Below, one piece after another: positions 10,284-18,388 of a DNA stretch of 64,000 bases (within the stretch, counting starts at the first letter, position 1; each line of letters begins with the position of its first letter). The translations under genes were made by a program, and so were the position numbers. The DNA is from T1Sed10-7 sp040904745 (GTDB lineage Bacteria > Actinomycetota > Nitriliruptoria > Nitriliruptorales > Nitriliruptoraceae). Below the pieces are notes generated by a model, which saw only the letters and a list, made by a program, of their open reading frames with translations, ran no database searches and was not told the DNA's origin. The DNA lies in assembly GCA_040904745.1 (NCBI GenBank), contig JBBDSW010000157.1, positions 1-64,000 of the forward strand, in the 5' to 3' direction.

Positions 10284-10742
10284 TCAGCGCTCGTAGGTGC
10301 CGGTGACCCGGTTCTGTTCCAGGATCGCATCGGCGTAGGTGTCGAGGAACTCCCGCCGTGACGGGGTCCCCTCGACCTTCCGGTCGAGGGCGTAGATCCA
10401 GAAGTAGTAGTGGTGGACGCCGTGGCCCTCCGGTGGCTGCGGTCCCCCGTAGCCCGTCGCCCCGAAATCGTTGGGACCCGGGCGGTAGAGACGGTCAGCG
10501 TCGTCTGGAAGCTCGGTGACGTCGGCCGGGATCCCGTACAGCGTCCAGTGGGTGAAGCCGTCCGGCAGCGGGGCGTCCGGGTCGTGGCAGACGAGGGCGA
10601 GCTCGACGGCCTCGTCCGGGACACCGTCGATCAGGAAGGAGGGAGCCTCGTTCTCGCGGTCGTTGGCGTGCCGATCCTCCAATGGCCCTCCCGGGATGAA
10701 CTCGCGGCTGGAGATCGCCAGGTCCTGGATGTTCAGTCCCAC
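10284..10742 (-). CDS. YbhB/YbcL family PEBP-like protein
   Basis: A 152-residue phosphatidylethanolamine-binding-protein homologue of the Raf-kinase-inhibitor-like type. The pocket motifs are clear: CHDPDAP (about 53-59), HWTLYGIP (66-73), then GYGGPQPPEGHG with YYFWIYALD (about 97-121). Bacterial members are small cytoplasmic or periplasmic proteins of uncertain role; ligand binding is supported by the intact pocket. The GTG start follows GAGGAGG. A hairpin upstream separates it from the phosphofructokinase gene on the same strand. Confidence 0.92.
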   Translation of the reverse strand: MGLNIQDLAISSREFIPGGPLEDRHANDRENEAPSFLIDGVPDEAVELALVCHDPDAPLPDGFTHWTLYGIPADVTELPDDADRLYRPGPNDFGATGYGGPQPPEGHGVHHYYFWIYALDRKVEGTPSRREFLDTYADAILEQNRVTGTYER

Positions 10743-10887
10743 GGTTCGTGTCCTCCTCGTGCTCGTAGTGGTCGTGCTCGCGTCGATGGCTCGAAGCGCA
10801 CGGCGGCTCGTCGTCCTGTACCTGACCGTAGGCGCCTGGCGCGCGCGCCGCTTGGGCCGTTAGGACGACGCCGGTCACCGCGGCGGC

Positions 10888-10932
10888 TCGATGGAACGAA
10901 CCGACGTTCCTGACGCCTGTTCGTTCCATCGA
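10888..10932. terminator. 14-bp perfect hairpin after phosphofructokinase gene
   Basis: TCGATGGAACGAAC at 10888-10901 and its exact complement at 10919-10932 enclose a 17-base loop. It lies downstream of the minus-strand phosphofructokinase gene and upstream of the PEBP gene, fitting a terminator. The arm closely resembles the hairpin at 50466-50512, so this may be a dispersed element. No T-tract. Confidence 0.6.
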
Positions 10933-10974
10933 ACGCTGCCGTGGTCGGGCCTCGGGCGGCTCGGGCCTCGGTCC

Positions 10975-12126
10975 TCAGTAGAGGAACATCGGCTTGCCGG
11001 CGACCTGGCGCACCTTGGGTCGGTAGGCGTCGACGTCGTAGAGCGCGTCGACGTCGACCCGCCGCGCTCCCTCACCGGTCACGCTGATCGGCACGTTGGT
11101 GTAGGTGCCGCTCCGTAGGGCGACCATCCGGCCCCGCTCGCCGCCGACCGCGAGGTCGGCGGCCATGACGGCGAAGTTCGTCGCGACCATCAGGTCGAGC
11201 GAGTCGGGTCGACCCGAGCGCATCAGGTACCCGAGCTGCTGGGAGATGATGTCCTCGCCCGTGAGTTGCTTGATCATCTCACCGACCGTGTCGCCGATAC
11301 CGCCGAGCTTGCGGTGGCCGAAGGCGTCCTCCTCGCCGGAGAGGTGGATGTCCCCGCCGGTGTAGGTGGCTCCCTCGGAGACGGTGACCATCGCGTAGTG
11401 GGAGGGGCTGCGGCGCTTGTCCTCCATCAGGAGTGCCGCCAACCGCTCCGGATCGAAGGGCACCTCGGAGATGACGGCGCGATCGACCGAGGCGAGGTAG
11501 GCGCTGATCAGCGAGGTCTCGCCGGAGTAGCGTCCGAACAACTCGACCACCGCGATGCGTTCGTGGGACCCGGTCGGGGTCCTGAGCTGGTGGATGAACT
11601 CCACCGAGCGGGTCACCGCGGTCGAGAAACCGATGCAGTAGTCGGTCCCGTGGACGTCGTTGTCCATCGTCTTCGGGATCGCGACGACCGGCACACCCTC
11701 CTCGTGGAGCCTGAGGGCGTAGGAGAGGGTGTCATCACCGCCGATCGGGATCATCGCGTCGATCTCGAGGTGTTCGAGGACCCGGAGTGCGTGGTCGGTG
11801 AAGTCGTGCGGCCCCTCACCGATGGCCTGGTCGCGGAGGAAGGCCGGGACCTCGCTGTCGCGGACCCGCTGCGGGTTGGTCCGCGAGGTGTGGAGGAAGG
11901 TGCCACCGGTGCGGTCGATCGTGCGCACCCGCTGTTGGTTGAGCTCCATCACGCAGCGCTCGTTGGACTCCTCGGGCTCGTCGAGGTCGTACTCGAGCAG
12001 CCCGGCCCAGCCCCGCCGGAGCCCGATGACCTCATGGCCGTCGTCGATGACACGGTCCACGACCGCCTTGATGCAGGGATTCAGGCCGGGGACGTCGCCG
12101 CCGCCGGTCAGGATGCCGATCCTCAC
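10975..12126 (-). CDS. 6-phosphofructokinase, PPi-type active-site residues
   Basis: A 383-residue single-domain PFK converting fructose 6-phosphate to the 1,6-bisphosphate. TGGGDVPGLN (7-16) is the nucleotide/phosphate loop. The phosphoryl-donor site reads GGDDT (129-133) where ATP enzymes have GGDGS. The catalytic loop reads PKTMDND (151-157) with Lys where ATP enzymes have Gly. In this family Asp and Lys at these two places mark pyrophosphate dependence, so a reversible PPi-PFK is likely; this needs an assay. The GTG start at 12126 follows GGAGG. A second, very different PFK is encoded 4 kb away. Confidence 0.9.
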   Translation of the reverse strand: MRIGILTGGGDVPGLNPCIKAVVDRVIDDGHEVIGLRRGWAGLLEYDLDEPEESNERCVMELNQQRVRTIDRTGGTFLHTSRTNPQRVRDSEVPAFLRDQAIGEGPHDFTDHALRVLEHLEIDAMIPIGGDDTLSYALRLHEEGVPVVAIPKTMDNDVHGTDYCIGFSTAVTRSVEFIHQLRTPTGSHERIAVVELFGRYSGETSLISAYLASVDRAVISEVPFDPERLAALLMEDKRRSPSHYAMVTVSEGATYTGGDIHLSGEEDAFGHRKLGGIGDTVGEMIKQLTGEDIISQQLGYLMRSGRPDSLDLMVATNFAVMAADLAVGGERGRMVALRSGTYTNVPISVTGEGARRVDVDALYDVDAYRPKVRQVAGKPMFLY

Positions 12127-12356
12127 GAGGGTTGCCTCCGTTGCAGGGGGAGTGCCGGGTGATGGCGCACGCCACCGGCGAAGGGGCATCGGGTGGCGGA
12201 ACGCGGGGTGGTCCGAGGGGTCCTGGACGCGGGCGCCGGGCCCGGGTCATCGACCCCCGACGGTAGTCCGCGCGTCTGATCGCTGCGTACCGCCTGGCTG
12301 TGGGGACGCCGTAGGCTGCGGACGCACCGCACCGACGAGATACAGGAGCGCACGGC

Positions 12357-13109
12357 GTGGGAGAGGTCATCACGCCGCTTCTGGCCACCGCCGGGATCGC
12401 CGGCACGCTCCTGGTGATCGCGGCAGCCCTGCTGGGCGGGGTCGCGCAGGGCACCGTCGGTTTCGGGGCCGCGTTCGCGACGGTTCCGGCCCTGGCCGTG
12501 ACCGTGCCCGAACTGTTGCCCGGGGCGATGCTCGTCGCGTCGCTTCCCTTGTCGACGTCGATGGCGATCCTCGAGCGCGAGAACCTCGATGGACCGGCGG
12601 CCATGCGGCTGATGCTCGGGCGCCTGCCCGGGATCGCGATCGGCACCCTGGTCGTGCTGTGGGCCGACGTCCGGCTCCTGACGGCGTTGATCGCCACGGT
12701 GCTGCTGTTCGCGGTCGCGGCGGCCGGTGCCGGCTGGCATCTCGAGGTCACCGGGCGGCGTGAGGTGATCGCCGGGGTGCTCTCCGGGATCACGGGGACC
12801 GCCGCCGCTCTGGCGGGACCCCCGGTGGCCGTGCTCTATCGCGACAAGGATCCCGCGGTGATGCGACCGACCCTCGGGCTGGTCTGGGCGATCGGCATCG
12901 TCGTCACGATCGCGAGCCTGGCTGCCGCCGGGGAGTTCACCGTGGCGCAGGCCGCGGTCGGACTCCCGCTGGGCGCGGTCGTCCTCGCTGGCCTCGGGCT
13001 CGGCCGGATCGTGATCGCACGCGTCTCCGCCGCGCGCATCCGCGCCGGCATCCTGTGGTGGGCCGGCGTCGGTGGCTTCGCGGCGCTCGTCCGGGTCGCG
13101 CTCGGCTGA
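12357..13109 (+). CDS. TauE/SafE family sulfite/organosulfonate exporter-like permease
   Basis: A 250-residue integral membrane protein with about eight hydrophobic segments. The first repeat carries GGVAQGTVGFGAAFATVPAL (about 27-46) and the second GVLSGITGTAAALAGPPVA (about 139-157); this internal duplication with glycine-rich re-entrant motifs is the hallmark of TauE/SafE (DUF81). Family members move sulfite, sulfoacetate or other small anions; the substrate here is unknown. GTG start after AGGAG at spacing 9. The gene stands alone, upstream of a long gene-free region. Confidence 0.88.
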   Translation: MGEVITPLLATAGIAGTLLVIAAALLGGVAQGTVGFGAAFATVPALAVTVPELLPGAMLVASLPLSTSMAILERENLDGPAAMRLMLGRLPGIAIGTLVVLWADVRLLTALIATVLLFAVAAAGAGWHLEVTGRREVIAGVLSGITGTAAALAGPPVAVLYRDKDPAVMRPTLGLVWAIGIVVTIASLAAAGEFTVAQAAVGLPLGAVVLAGLGLGRIVIARVSAARIRAGILWWAGVGGFAALVRVALG

Positions 13110-13809
13110 GGCTCGAGACCGCAGCACGGGTGTCCAGCCACGGTCCACACACCACGACGCCCCGGCGGCCCTCGCGGGCCAACCGGGGCGCGTGGTCACG
13201 TCCCGCGTGCTCCTCTCGGGGAAGCGGGACGCCGGCTCCTCCGTCCGGACCCACCCGATGCCCTCGCGGGCGACGAGCCGGTGCCGGCCGGTGACCGCCC
13301 GGTCTCCCGGGCGGCGCCGCGGATCGTGATGGATCCGCCGCGGCCGTTCGGCTCTCGTTCCCACCGTGTCCGAGCACGGTGGTCGCGATCGCCTCGGCGC
13401 GGTCCTCCATGACCCTCGCGGGCCATGTCGTCACCGTGCCGTCGCGGTGGAGCGCTCCGCTGGGGAGACGTTCCTGGCCGCTGGCCCGTGAGGGCCGCGA
13501 CCCAGCCGTCCTCGCGGACGACCGTCCCGCTGACACGCCCCGCTGCGCCGGGTCGTGCCACCCGTCTCGGCCATGCAGCACCGATCGGGGTCGACGGTCG
13601 GCCTCGCGGCCTCCCGTTCGGTGGTCTCGCCCCTCGCGGGATCCGAACCCCCTCGGTCCCGATCACGTGCCCGGGGTCCGTGAGGGCGGGCCAGCTGGCC
13701 CTCCACCTCCGCTTCCGGATCCCTGCACGGGTTCCGGTCGCGTACCGTCCGGGGTCTCGCAGTGCTCGTTCCCGACCGGCAGGGCACACGCTGCCACTCG
13801 GGATGCCAG
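13110..13809. other. Gene-free, GC-rich spacer with recurring CCTCGCGG motif
   Basis: No reading frame here looks like a real protein. The 8-mer CCTCGCGG recurs near 13170, 13262, 13414, 13510, 13602 and 13632. On the minus strand short patches such as RDGTVTTWPARVMEDRAEAI or VREDGWVAALTG appear in different frames, so a decayed minus-strand gene is possible. A perfect 8-bp hairpin CCACCGTG/CACGGTGG is at 13361-13382. Confidence 0.5.
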
Positions 13810-13810
13810 G

Positions 13811-13944
13811 TGTCCAGGGTCACGGTGAGACTCACAGGCAAGTCACAGGTTGTCCACCGTTCGTCCCCAGGATGTCCCCAGGAACTGGGTCACTACGCGC
13901 ACACAGCAGCGGTCAGGGCGCGCTGTGGACGTCGCTGTGGACGG
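13811..13944. promoter_or_regulatory. Iteron-like / DnaA-box-like array
   Basis: Three 11-bp direct repeats run head to tail: TTGTCCACCGT (13850), TCGTCCCCAGG (13861) and ATGTCCCCAGG (13872). Two more copies in the opposite orientation (TGTGGACGT at 13924, TGTGGACGG at 13936) are 12 bp apart, and TGTCCAGGG is at 13811. The first is 8 of 9 to the actinobacterial DnaA box TTGTCCACA; the others are about 7 of 9. The array ends some 70 bp before the AAA+ ATPase start. Whether DnaA or the adjacent ATPase binds is unknown. Confidence 0.5.
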
Positions 13945-14014
13945 CCTCGGCGGTGCCGGTGCCGGTGGACGGTGGAGCCCGCGAGCTAGCATCCCCGGCG
14001 ACGTCAGCCAGGGG

Positions 14015-15178
14015 ATGCGGGTGCCGAACCCCTTCGAGGAGGCCACCGTCGGGGCCGCCGCGCTCCCGACGGCGGCGAACCCGTTCCGCCCCGGCATGGG
14101 GCGGATCCCGCCGGACTTCGGCGGCCGGGAGGACGCGCTCCTGCGCGCTCGGATCGTCCTCGAGCAGCTGGCCGCCGGGGTCGCGCCCGAGTTCGTCCTG
14201 TACCGGGGGGTGCGGGGGGTCGGCAAGACCGCCCTCCTGGCCTACGTGCGGCAGCGCGCACATGACCACGGGCTGGTCACGATCCACCTCGAAGCTGATC
14301 GCGATGACACGGGGCTGGCGCGGGCCGTGGTGGTCCTGCTGCGGGGCGTCCGCGAGCTCGCGACGGGGGCGGACCTGCACGCCTGCTCGGCGCTGCGCCC
14401 GGGGCGGGACGGCCCGGAGCTCGTCGGCAAGGCGGACCCGGCCACCTTCGAGGCGTTGGTCGCCGACATCGCCGAACTCGCTACTGGGGCCGGTCGCGGG
14501 GTGCTGCTGACCATCGACGAGGTGCACGAAGCCGGGGACTCCCTGCTCGGGCCGCTGCTGCGTGCCGCCCACCGCGCGTCGCAGGACGAGCATCCGCTCG
14601 GGATCCTGCTCTCCGGGCTGCCGACGGCGGCGGAGAACCTCTTCGACGAGGGGCAGACCTACACCGAGCGGCTCGCCCGCGTCGATCTCGGGCTGCTCGA
14701 TGCGAACGGCACGGCCGAGGCCATCAGGCGCCCCTTCGATCGGGTCGCCGGTGCCAGCGTCGACGCCGACGTGGTCACGGCCGTGCATGACGACTCGCGT
14801 GGCTACCCCTGGTTCGTCCAGCTGTGGGGTGAGGCCCTGTGGGACCTCGCGAGCGATCCCCACCGGGTCGAGTTGCCGGTGGCACGCGCTGCCGGAGCCC
14901 GGGTCCGACTGCGCGTCGATGACTTCTACGCCACGCGCTGGCGTCGGATCCCGTCGGGTCGGGCACGCCTGCTCGTCCGCGCGCTCGCCGAACAGGGTGG
15001 GGACGCGGCCATGGGTGACCTGCTCGAGCTCGTCGGTCTCACCCATCAGGCCACCTCGCCGGCACGCCGATCGCTGTTGGACCTCGGTGTGTGCTGGGTG
15101 CCGGAACGCGGTCGGCTCGCCTTCAGCGTGCCCGGGTTCGAACGGTGGGTGCTCGCCACCGAGCCGGCGGAGACGTGA
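14015..15178 (+). CDS. Orc1/Cdc6-like AAA+ ATPase
   Basis: A 387-residue ATPase of the actinobacterial AAA family related to Orc1/Cdc6 and STAND proteins. It opens with NPFRPGMGRIPPDFGGRE, the usual lead of this family. Walker A GVRGVGKTA is at about 65-73, Walker B VLLTIDEVHE near 160, a sensor-1-like ILLSGLP near 200, and a C-terminal winged-helix-like part after about 320. The cellular role of bacterial members is not established. Start: ATG at 14015 or GTG at 14021, the latter placed 6 bases after AGGGG; the frame runs to 13850 but would then read through the iteron-like array. A TAGCAT -10-like box is at 13986-13991. Confidence 0.82.
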   Translation: MRVPNPFEEATVGAAALPTAANPFRPGMGRIPPDFGGREDALLRARIVLEQLAAGVAPEFVLYRGVRGVGKTALLAYVRQRAHDHGLVTIHLEADRDDTGLARAVVVLLRGVRELATGADLHACSALRPGRDGPELVGKADPATFEALVADIAELATGAGRGVLLTIDEVHEAGDSLLGPLLRAAHRASQDEHPLGILLSGLPTAAENLFDEGQTYTERLARVDLGLLDANGTAEAIRRPFDRVAGASVDADVVTAVHDDSRGYPWFVQLWGEALWDLASDPHRVELPVARAAGARVRLRVDDFYATRWRRIPSGRARLLVRALAEQGGDAAMGDLLELVGLTHQATSPARRSLLDLGVCWVPERGRLAFSVPGFERWVLATEPAET

Positions 15179-15206
15179 CCAGCACCGGCGGCGTAGCCTC
15201 CGCGTC

Positions 15207-15551
15207 ATGGACGTGATCGACATGCCCCGGTTCGAGGCGCTCGTGGGCGAGGCCCTCGACGCCGTTCCCGACGCGCTCTGGGAGCGGTTCGACAACGTGG
15301 TCGTCCTCGCCGAGGATGCGCACGAGGAGGAGCCGGATCTCCTGGGGATCTACGAGGGGATCCCGCTCACCGACCGCGACGACTACGGCGGCGCGACCCC
15401 GGACGTGATCCGCATCTTCCGACGGCCCCTGTGCGCGCTCGCCGAGGACGAGTCCGATCTCGTGGACGAGGTCTACGTGACCGTCGTCCACGAGTTCGCA
15501 CACCACCTCGGGATCGACGACGACCGGCTCCACGAGCTCGGCTGGGCCTGA
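15207..15551 (+). CDS. Zincin-like metallopeptidase family protein
   Basis: A 114-residue protein with the compact zinc-protease motif HEFAHHLG near residues 95-102 followed by RLHELGWA, matching the small minimal-zincin family (PF06262). Typical of the family are the N-terminal FEALVGEALDAVPD and the central GIYEGIPLTDR. Substrate unknown; these small proteins may be chaperone-like peptidases. The ATG lies 28 bases after the AAA+ stop. GTAGCCTC just upstream resembles a -10 box, so the message may be nearly leaderless. Confidence 0.85.
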   Translation: MDVIDMPRFEALVGEALDAVPDALWERFDNVVVLAEDAHEEEPDLLGIYEGIPLTDRDDYGGATPDVIRIFRRPLCALAEDESDLVDEVYVTVVHEFAHHLGIDDDRLHELGWA

Positions 15552-15567
15552 CCACCACCAGGAGACG

Positions 15568-16029
15568 ATGATGGCAGGGCAGGGACCGCGGCGCACGATC
15601 GCGCTCGTCGCGCACGATCACAAGAAGCCGGAACTGCTGACCTGGGCCCGGCACAACGTCGCGTCCCTGTCGGCCCACCGGCTGGTGGCCACCGGCACGA
15701 CCGGGGAGCTCTTGGCCACGGAGCTCGGGCTCGAGCTGATCCGGCTCGAGAGCGGACCACTCGGCGGGGACATGCAGCTCGGTGCGTTGATCACGGAGAA
15801 CACCGTCGACGTGCTCGTCTTCTTCTGGGATCCCCTGGCGGCACAGGCCCACGAACCGGACGTCCGCGCGCTGCTGCGCGTCGCGACGATGTGGAACGTT
15901 CCCATGGCCACGAACCGCACCACCGCCGACCTGCTGGTCACCTCACCGCTGCTCACCGACCCGACCTACGAACGGCGTCTCCCCGACCACTCGGCGCACC
16001 GCGCCAGGCTCGCCGCCGACCGGACGTAG
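15568..16029 (+). CDS. mgsA: Methylglyoxal synthase
   Basis: Converts dihydroxyacetone phosphate to methylglyoxal and phosphate, bypassing lower glycolysis when phosphate is limiting. All signature motifs are present in 153 residues: ALVAHDHKK (phosphate site), TGTTG (about 42-46), SGPLGGDMQLGA with the catalytic Asp, FFWDPL, and HEPDVRALLRVA followed by NVPMATNRTTAD. The start is one of two adjacent ATGs (15568, 15571) after AGGAG. It sits 51 bases before the fused phosphofructokinase gene, probably co-transcribed, which ties methylglyoxal formation to hexose-phosphate flux. Confidence 0.96.
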   Translation: MMAGQGPRRTIALVAHDHKKPELLTWARHNVASLSAHRLVATGTTGELLATELGLELIRLESGPLGGDMQLGALITENTVDVLVFFWDPLAAQAHEPDVRALLRVATMWNVPMATNRTTADLLVTSPLLTDPTYERRLPDHSAHRARLAADRT

Positions 16030-16080
16030 GCGCCGCGCCGCCGCGAACGACCGCTCGTACAGACCACCACGGAGCCCGAC

Positions 16081-18333
16081 GTGACCACCGCTGCTAGCAC
16101 CGTTCCCACCCTCCCGCAGAGCCTGGGCGTGTTGACCAGCGGCGGGGATGCGCCGGGGATGAACGCGGCGGTCCGTGCCGTCGTCCGCAGCGCCTTGGCC
16201 GTGGGCATCACCCCGTACCTGATCCACGAGGGCTACCTCGGGATGGTCGATGGGGGGCCGGCGATCGTGGAGGCGACCTCGGCGGATGTGGGTGGCATCC
16301 TCCAGGAGGGCGGGACGGTCATCGGGACCGCACGCAGTGACAGGTTCCGGACGTCCGAAGGCCGCCGGCAGGCGGCGCACAACCTGCTCGCTCGCGGCAT
16401 CGACTCGCTCGTGGTGATCGGCGGGGACGGGTCGCTGACCGGAGCCAACCTGCTCTCGTCCGAGTGGAGCGAGCATCTGTCCTCCCTGGTCGAGGCCGGT
16501 GAGGTCGACGGCGAGGTAGCGGCGGCACACCCGATGCTGCAGTTGGTCGGCATCGTCGGCTCGATCGACAACGACATGTTCGGCACCGACATGACCGTCG
16601 GCGCGGACACCGCGCTGCACCGGATCACCGAGGCGATCGATGCGATCCACTCGACGGCCTCCAGCCACCAGCGGTCGTTCGTCATCGAGGTCATGGGGCG
16701 CAACTGCGGCTACCTGGCCCTGATGGCCGGGTTGGCCACCGGGGCGCACTGGGTCTTCATCCCGGAGCACCCCCCGCAGACCGACGACTGGGAAGCGACC
16801 CTGCAGCGCACCGTGCAGGCCGGGCGACGGATCGGAAGGCGCCAGAACATCGTCATCGTGGCCGAGGGTGCCCGTGACCGCCATGGGGAGCCCATCACCT
16901 CCGAACGCGTCCAGGCCGTCCTGTCCGAGGGACTCGGTGAGGACACCCGCCTCACGATCCTCGGTCACGTCCAGCGTGGCGGTGCCCCGAGCGCGTTCGA
17001 CCGCGTCCTCGGGACCCGCTGTGGCCACCAGGCGGTGCAGGTGCTCGCCGCCGGGAGGGCTGCGGCGGAGGCTCAGCTGGTCGGCATCCGGGAGAACCGC
17101 ATCGTCACCGCGCCGTTGATGCAGGCGGTCGAGAAGACCCATCAGGTCGCGGAGTTGCTGGCCGAACAACGCTTCGACGAGGCGATGGAGCTCCGCGGAA
17201 CCAGCTTCGTCTCGGCCTGGGAGACGATGCGCACGCTGGTACGCGCGCAACCCGGCGCCGCCTCCGAGGGGGAGACGCCCCGGCGTCTCGCCGTCGTCCA
17301 CGGCGGCGGGTTGGCACCGGGGATGAACACCGCGGTGCGCGCCGCCGTGCGCACCGCCATGGACCGGGGGCACACGGTGCTCGGGATCCATGGCGGCTTC
17401 CCGGGCTTGCGTGACGGACGGGTCGAAGAGCTCGAGTGGATGTCGGTCACGGGCTGGGTGTCGCACGGGGGCGCGGAGCTCGGTACCAAGCGCTACGTGC
17501 CCCCGGACGAGGACCTGCCGGCCATCGCCCGCACCCTCGAGGAGCACCGGATCGACGGCATCCTGATGTTCGGCACCTTCGATGGCTACCTGGCGGCAGA
17601 CGCGCTGTGGCAGGCGCGCGGGACCTACGCCGAGTTCCGTCTCCCGATCGTGTGCCTGCCGATGACGGTGTCCAACGACGTCCCGGCCACCGAGCTCACG
17701 ATCGGTGCCGACACCGCCCTGAACGCCATCGTCGAGGACGTCGACAAGATCAAGCAGTCCGCGGTCGCCTCCACCCGCGCCTTCGTGGTCGAGGTGATGG
17801 GCAAGGAATCCGGGTACCTGGCGCTCAGTGCGGGCCTGGCGACCGGTGCCGAGCGCGTCTACACCCCGGAGGAGGGCATCACCCTCGATCGTCTCCGAGC
17901 GGACATCGACGGGCTCAACGAGCGGTTCCGGGACGGGAACCGCCTCGGGCTCCTGATCCGCGGCGAAGGCGCCGACGCCATCTACACCACGCCGTTCCTG
18001 TGCGCGCTGTTCGAGCGCGAAGGCGAGGGGTTGTTCGATGTGCGCCAGTCGATCCTGGGCCACGTCCAGCAGGGCGGCGATCCGAGCCCCTTCGACCGGA
18101 TCCAGGCGACCCGACTCTCCGTGCGCTGCGTGGAGGAGCTGCTCGACGAGCTCGAAGACGACGAGCCCGAGAGCCTGATGTGCGGGCTGGTCAGCGGCCG
18201 CATCGTCTTCACGCCGCTCAGCCGGTTCCGACCGATGCTCGATCCGGCCGGGGCACGGCGTCCCGCCGAACAGGCCTGGTTCGCGCAGCTGCGGCCGCTG
18301 GCCGACACCATGTCGGGTCTGCCACCCAGCTGA
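16081..18333 (+). CDS. Two-domain, eukaryote-type 6-phosphofructokinase
   Basis: A 750-residue tandem fusion of two PFK domains, laid out like animal and fungal PFK-1. The N half is catalytic: TSGGDAPGMN (19-28), GGDGSLTGA (114-122, the ATP-type Gly), GSIDND (160-165, catalytic Asp) and GHVQRGGAPSAFDR (295-308). The C half repeats the fold with lost chemistry: HGGGLAPGMN (407-416), FGTFDGY in place of GGDGS, and TVSNDVP (529-535) in place of the DND catalytic loop, as in the regulatory half of eukaryotic enzymes. The linker ELRGTSF equivalent is LRGTSFVSAWE (371-381). Expected activity: ATP-dependent PFK, with the C half possibly binding an allosteric effector. GTG start. Confidence 0.93.
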   Translation: MTTAASTVPTLPQSLGVLTSGGDAPGMNAAVRAVVRSALAVGITPYLIHEGYLGMVDGGPAIVEATSADVGGILQEGGTVIGTARSDRFRTSEGRRQAAHNLLARGIDSLVVIGGDGSLTGANLLSSEWSEHLSSLVEAGEVDGEVAAAHPMLQLVGIVGSIDNDMFGTDMTVGADTALHRITEAIDAIHSTASSHQRSFVIEVMGRNCGYLALMAGLATGAHWVFIPEHPPQTDDWEATLQRTVQAGRRIGRRQNIVIVAEGARDRHGEPITSERVQAVLSEGLGEDTRLTILGHVQRGGAPSAFDRVLGTRCGHQAVQVLAAGRAAAEAQLVGIRENRIVTAPLMQAVEKTHQVAELLAEQRFDEAMELRGTSFVSAWETMRTLVRAQPGAASEGETPRRLAVVHGGGLAPGMNTAVRAAVRTAMDRGHTVLGIHGGFPGLRDGRVEELEWMSVTGWVSHGGAELGTKRYVPPDEDLPAIARTLEEHRIDGILMFGTFDGYLAADALWQARGTYAEFRLPIVCLPMTVSNDVPATELTIGADTALNAIVEDVDKIKQSAVASTRAFVVEVMGKESGYLALSAGLATGAERVYTPEEGITLDRLRADIDGLNERFRDGNRLGLLIRGEGADAIYTTPFLCALFEREGEGLFDVRQSILGHVQQGGDPSPFDRIQATRLSVRCVEELLDELEDDEPESLMCGLVSGRIVFTPLSRFRPMLDPAGARRPAEQAWFAQLRPLADTMSGLPPS

Positions 18334-18349
18334 CGTCTCGAACCGGCGC

Positions 18350-18375
18350 GCCGCTTCCGAGAGGCCGCTTCCGAG
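18350..18375. repeat. Short tandem duplication GCCGCTTCCGAG
   Basis: GCCGCTTCCGAG occurs at 18350-18361 and 18364-18375 in the 55-base spacer before the macrodomain gene. Probably a local slippage duplication; no function evident. Confidence 0.7.
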
Positions 18376-18388
18376 GGAAGGAGTCACC

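Noticed and set aside
13196..13789. Minus-strand 197-residue frame in the gene-free spacer
   Set aside because: Arg/Gly/Pro-rich with no ribosome site; the few protein-like patches are scattered over three frames.
13811..13944. Chromosomal origin of replication
   Set aside because: DnaA-box-like copies are mostly 7 of 9, there is no AT-rich unwinding region, and dnaA/dnaN are absent. An iteron-like array is the safer description.
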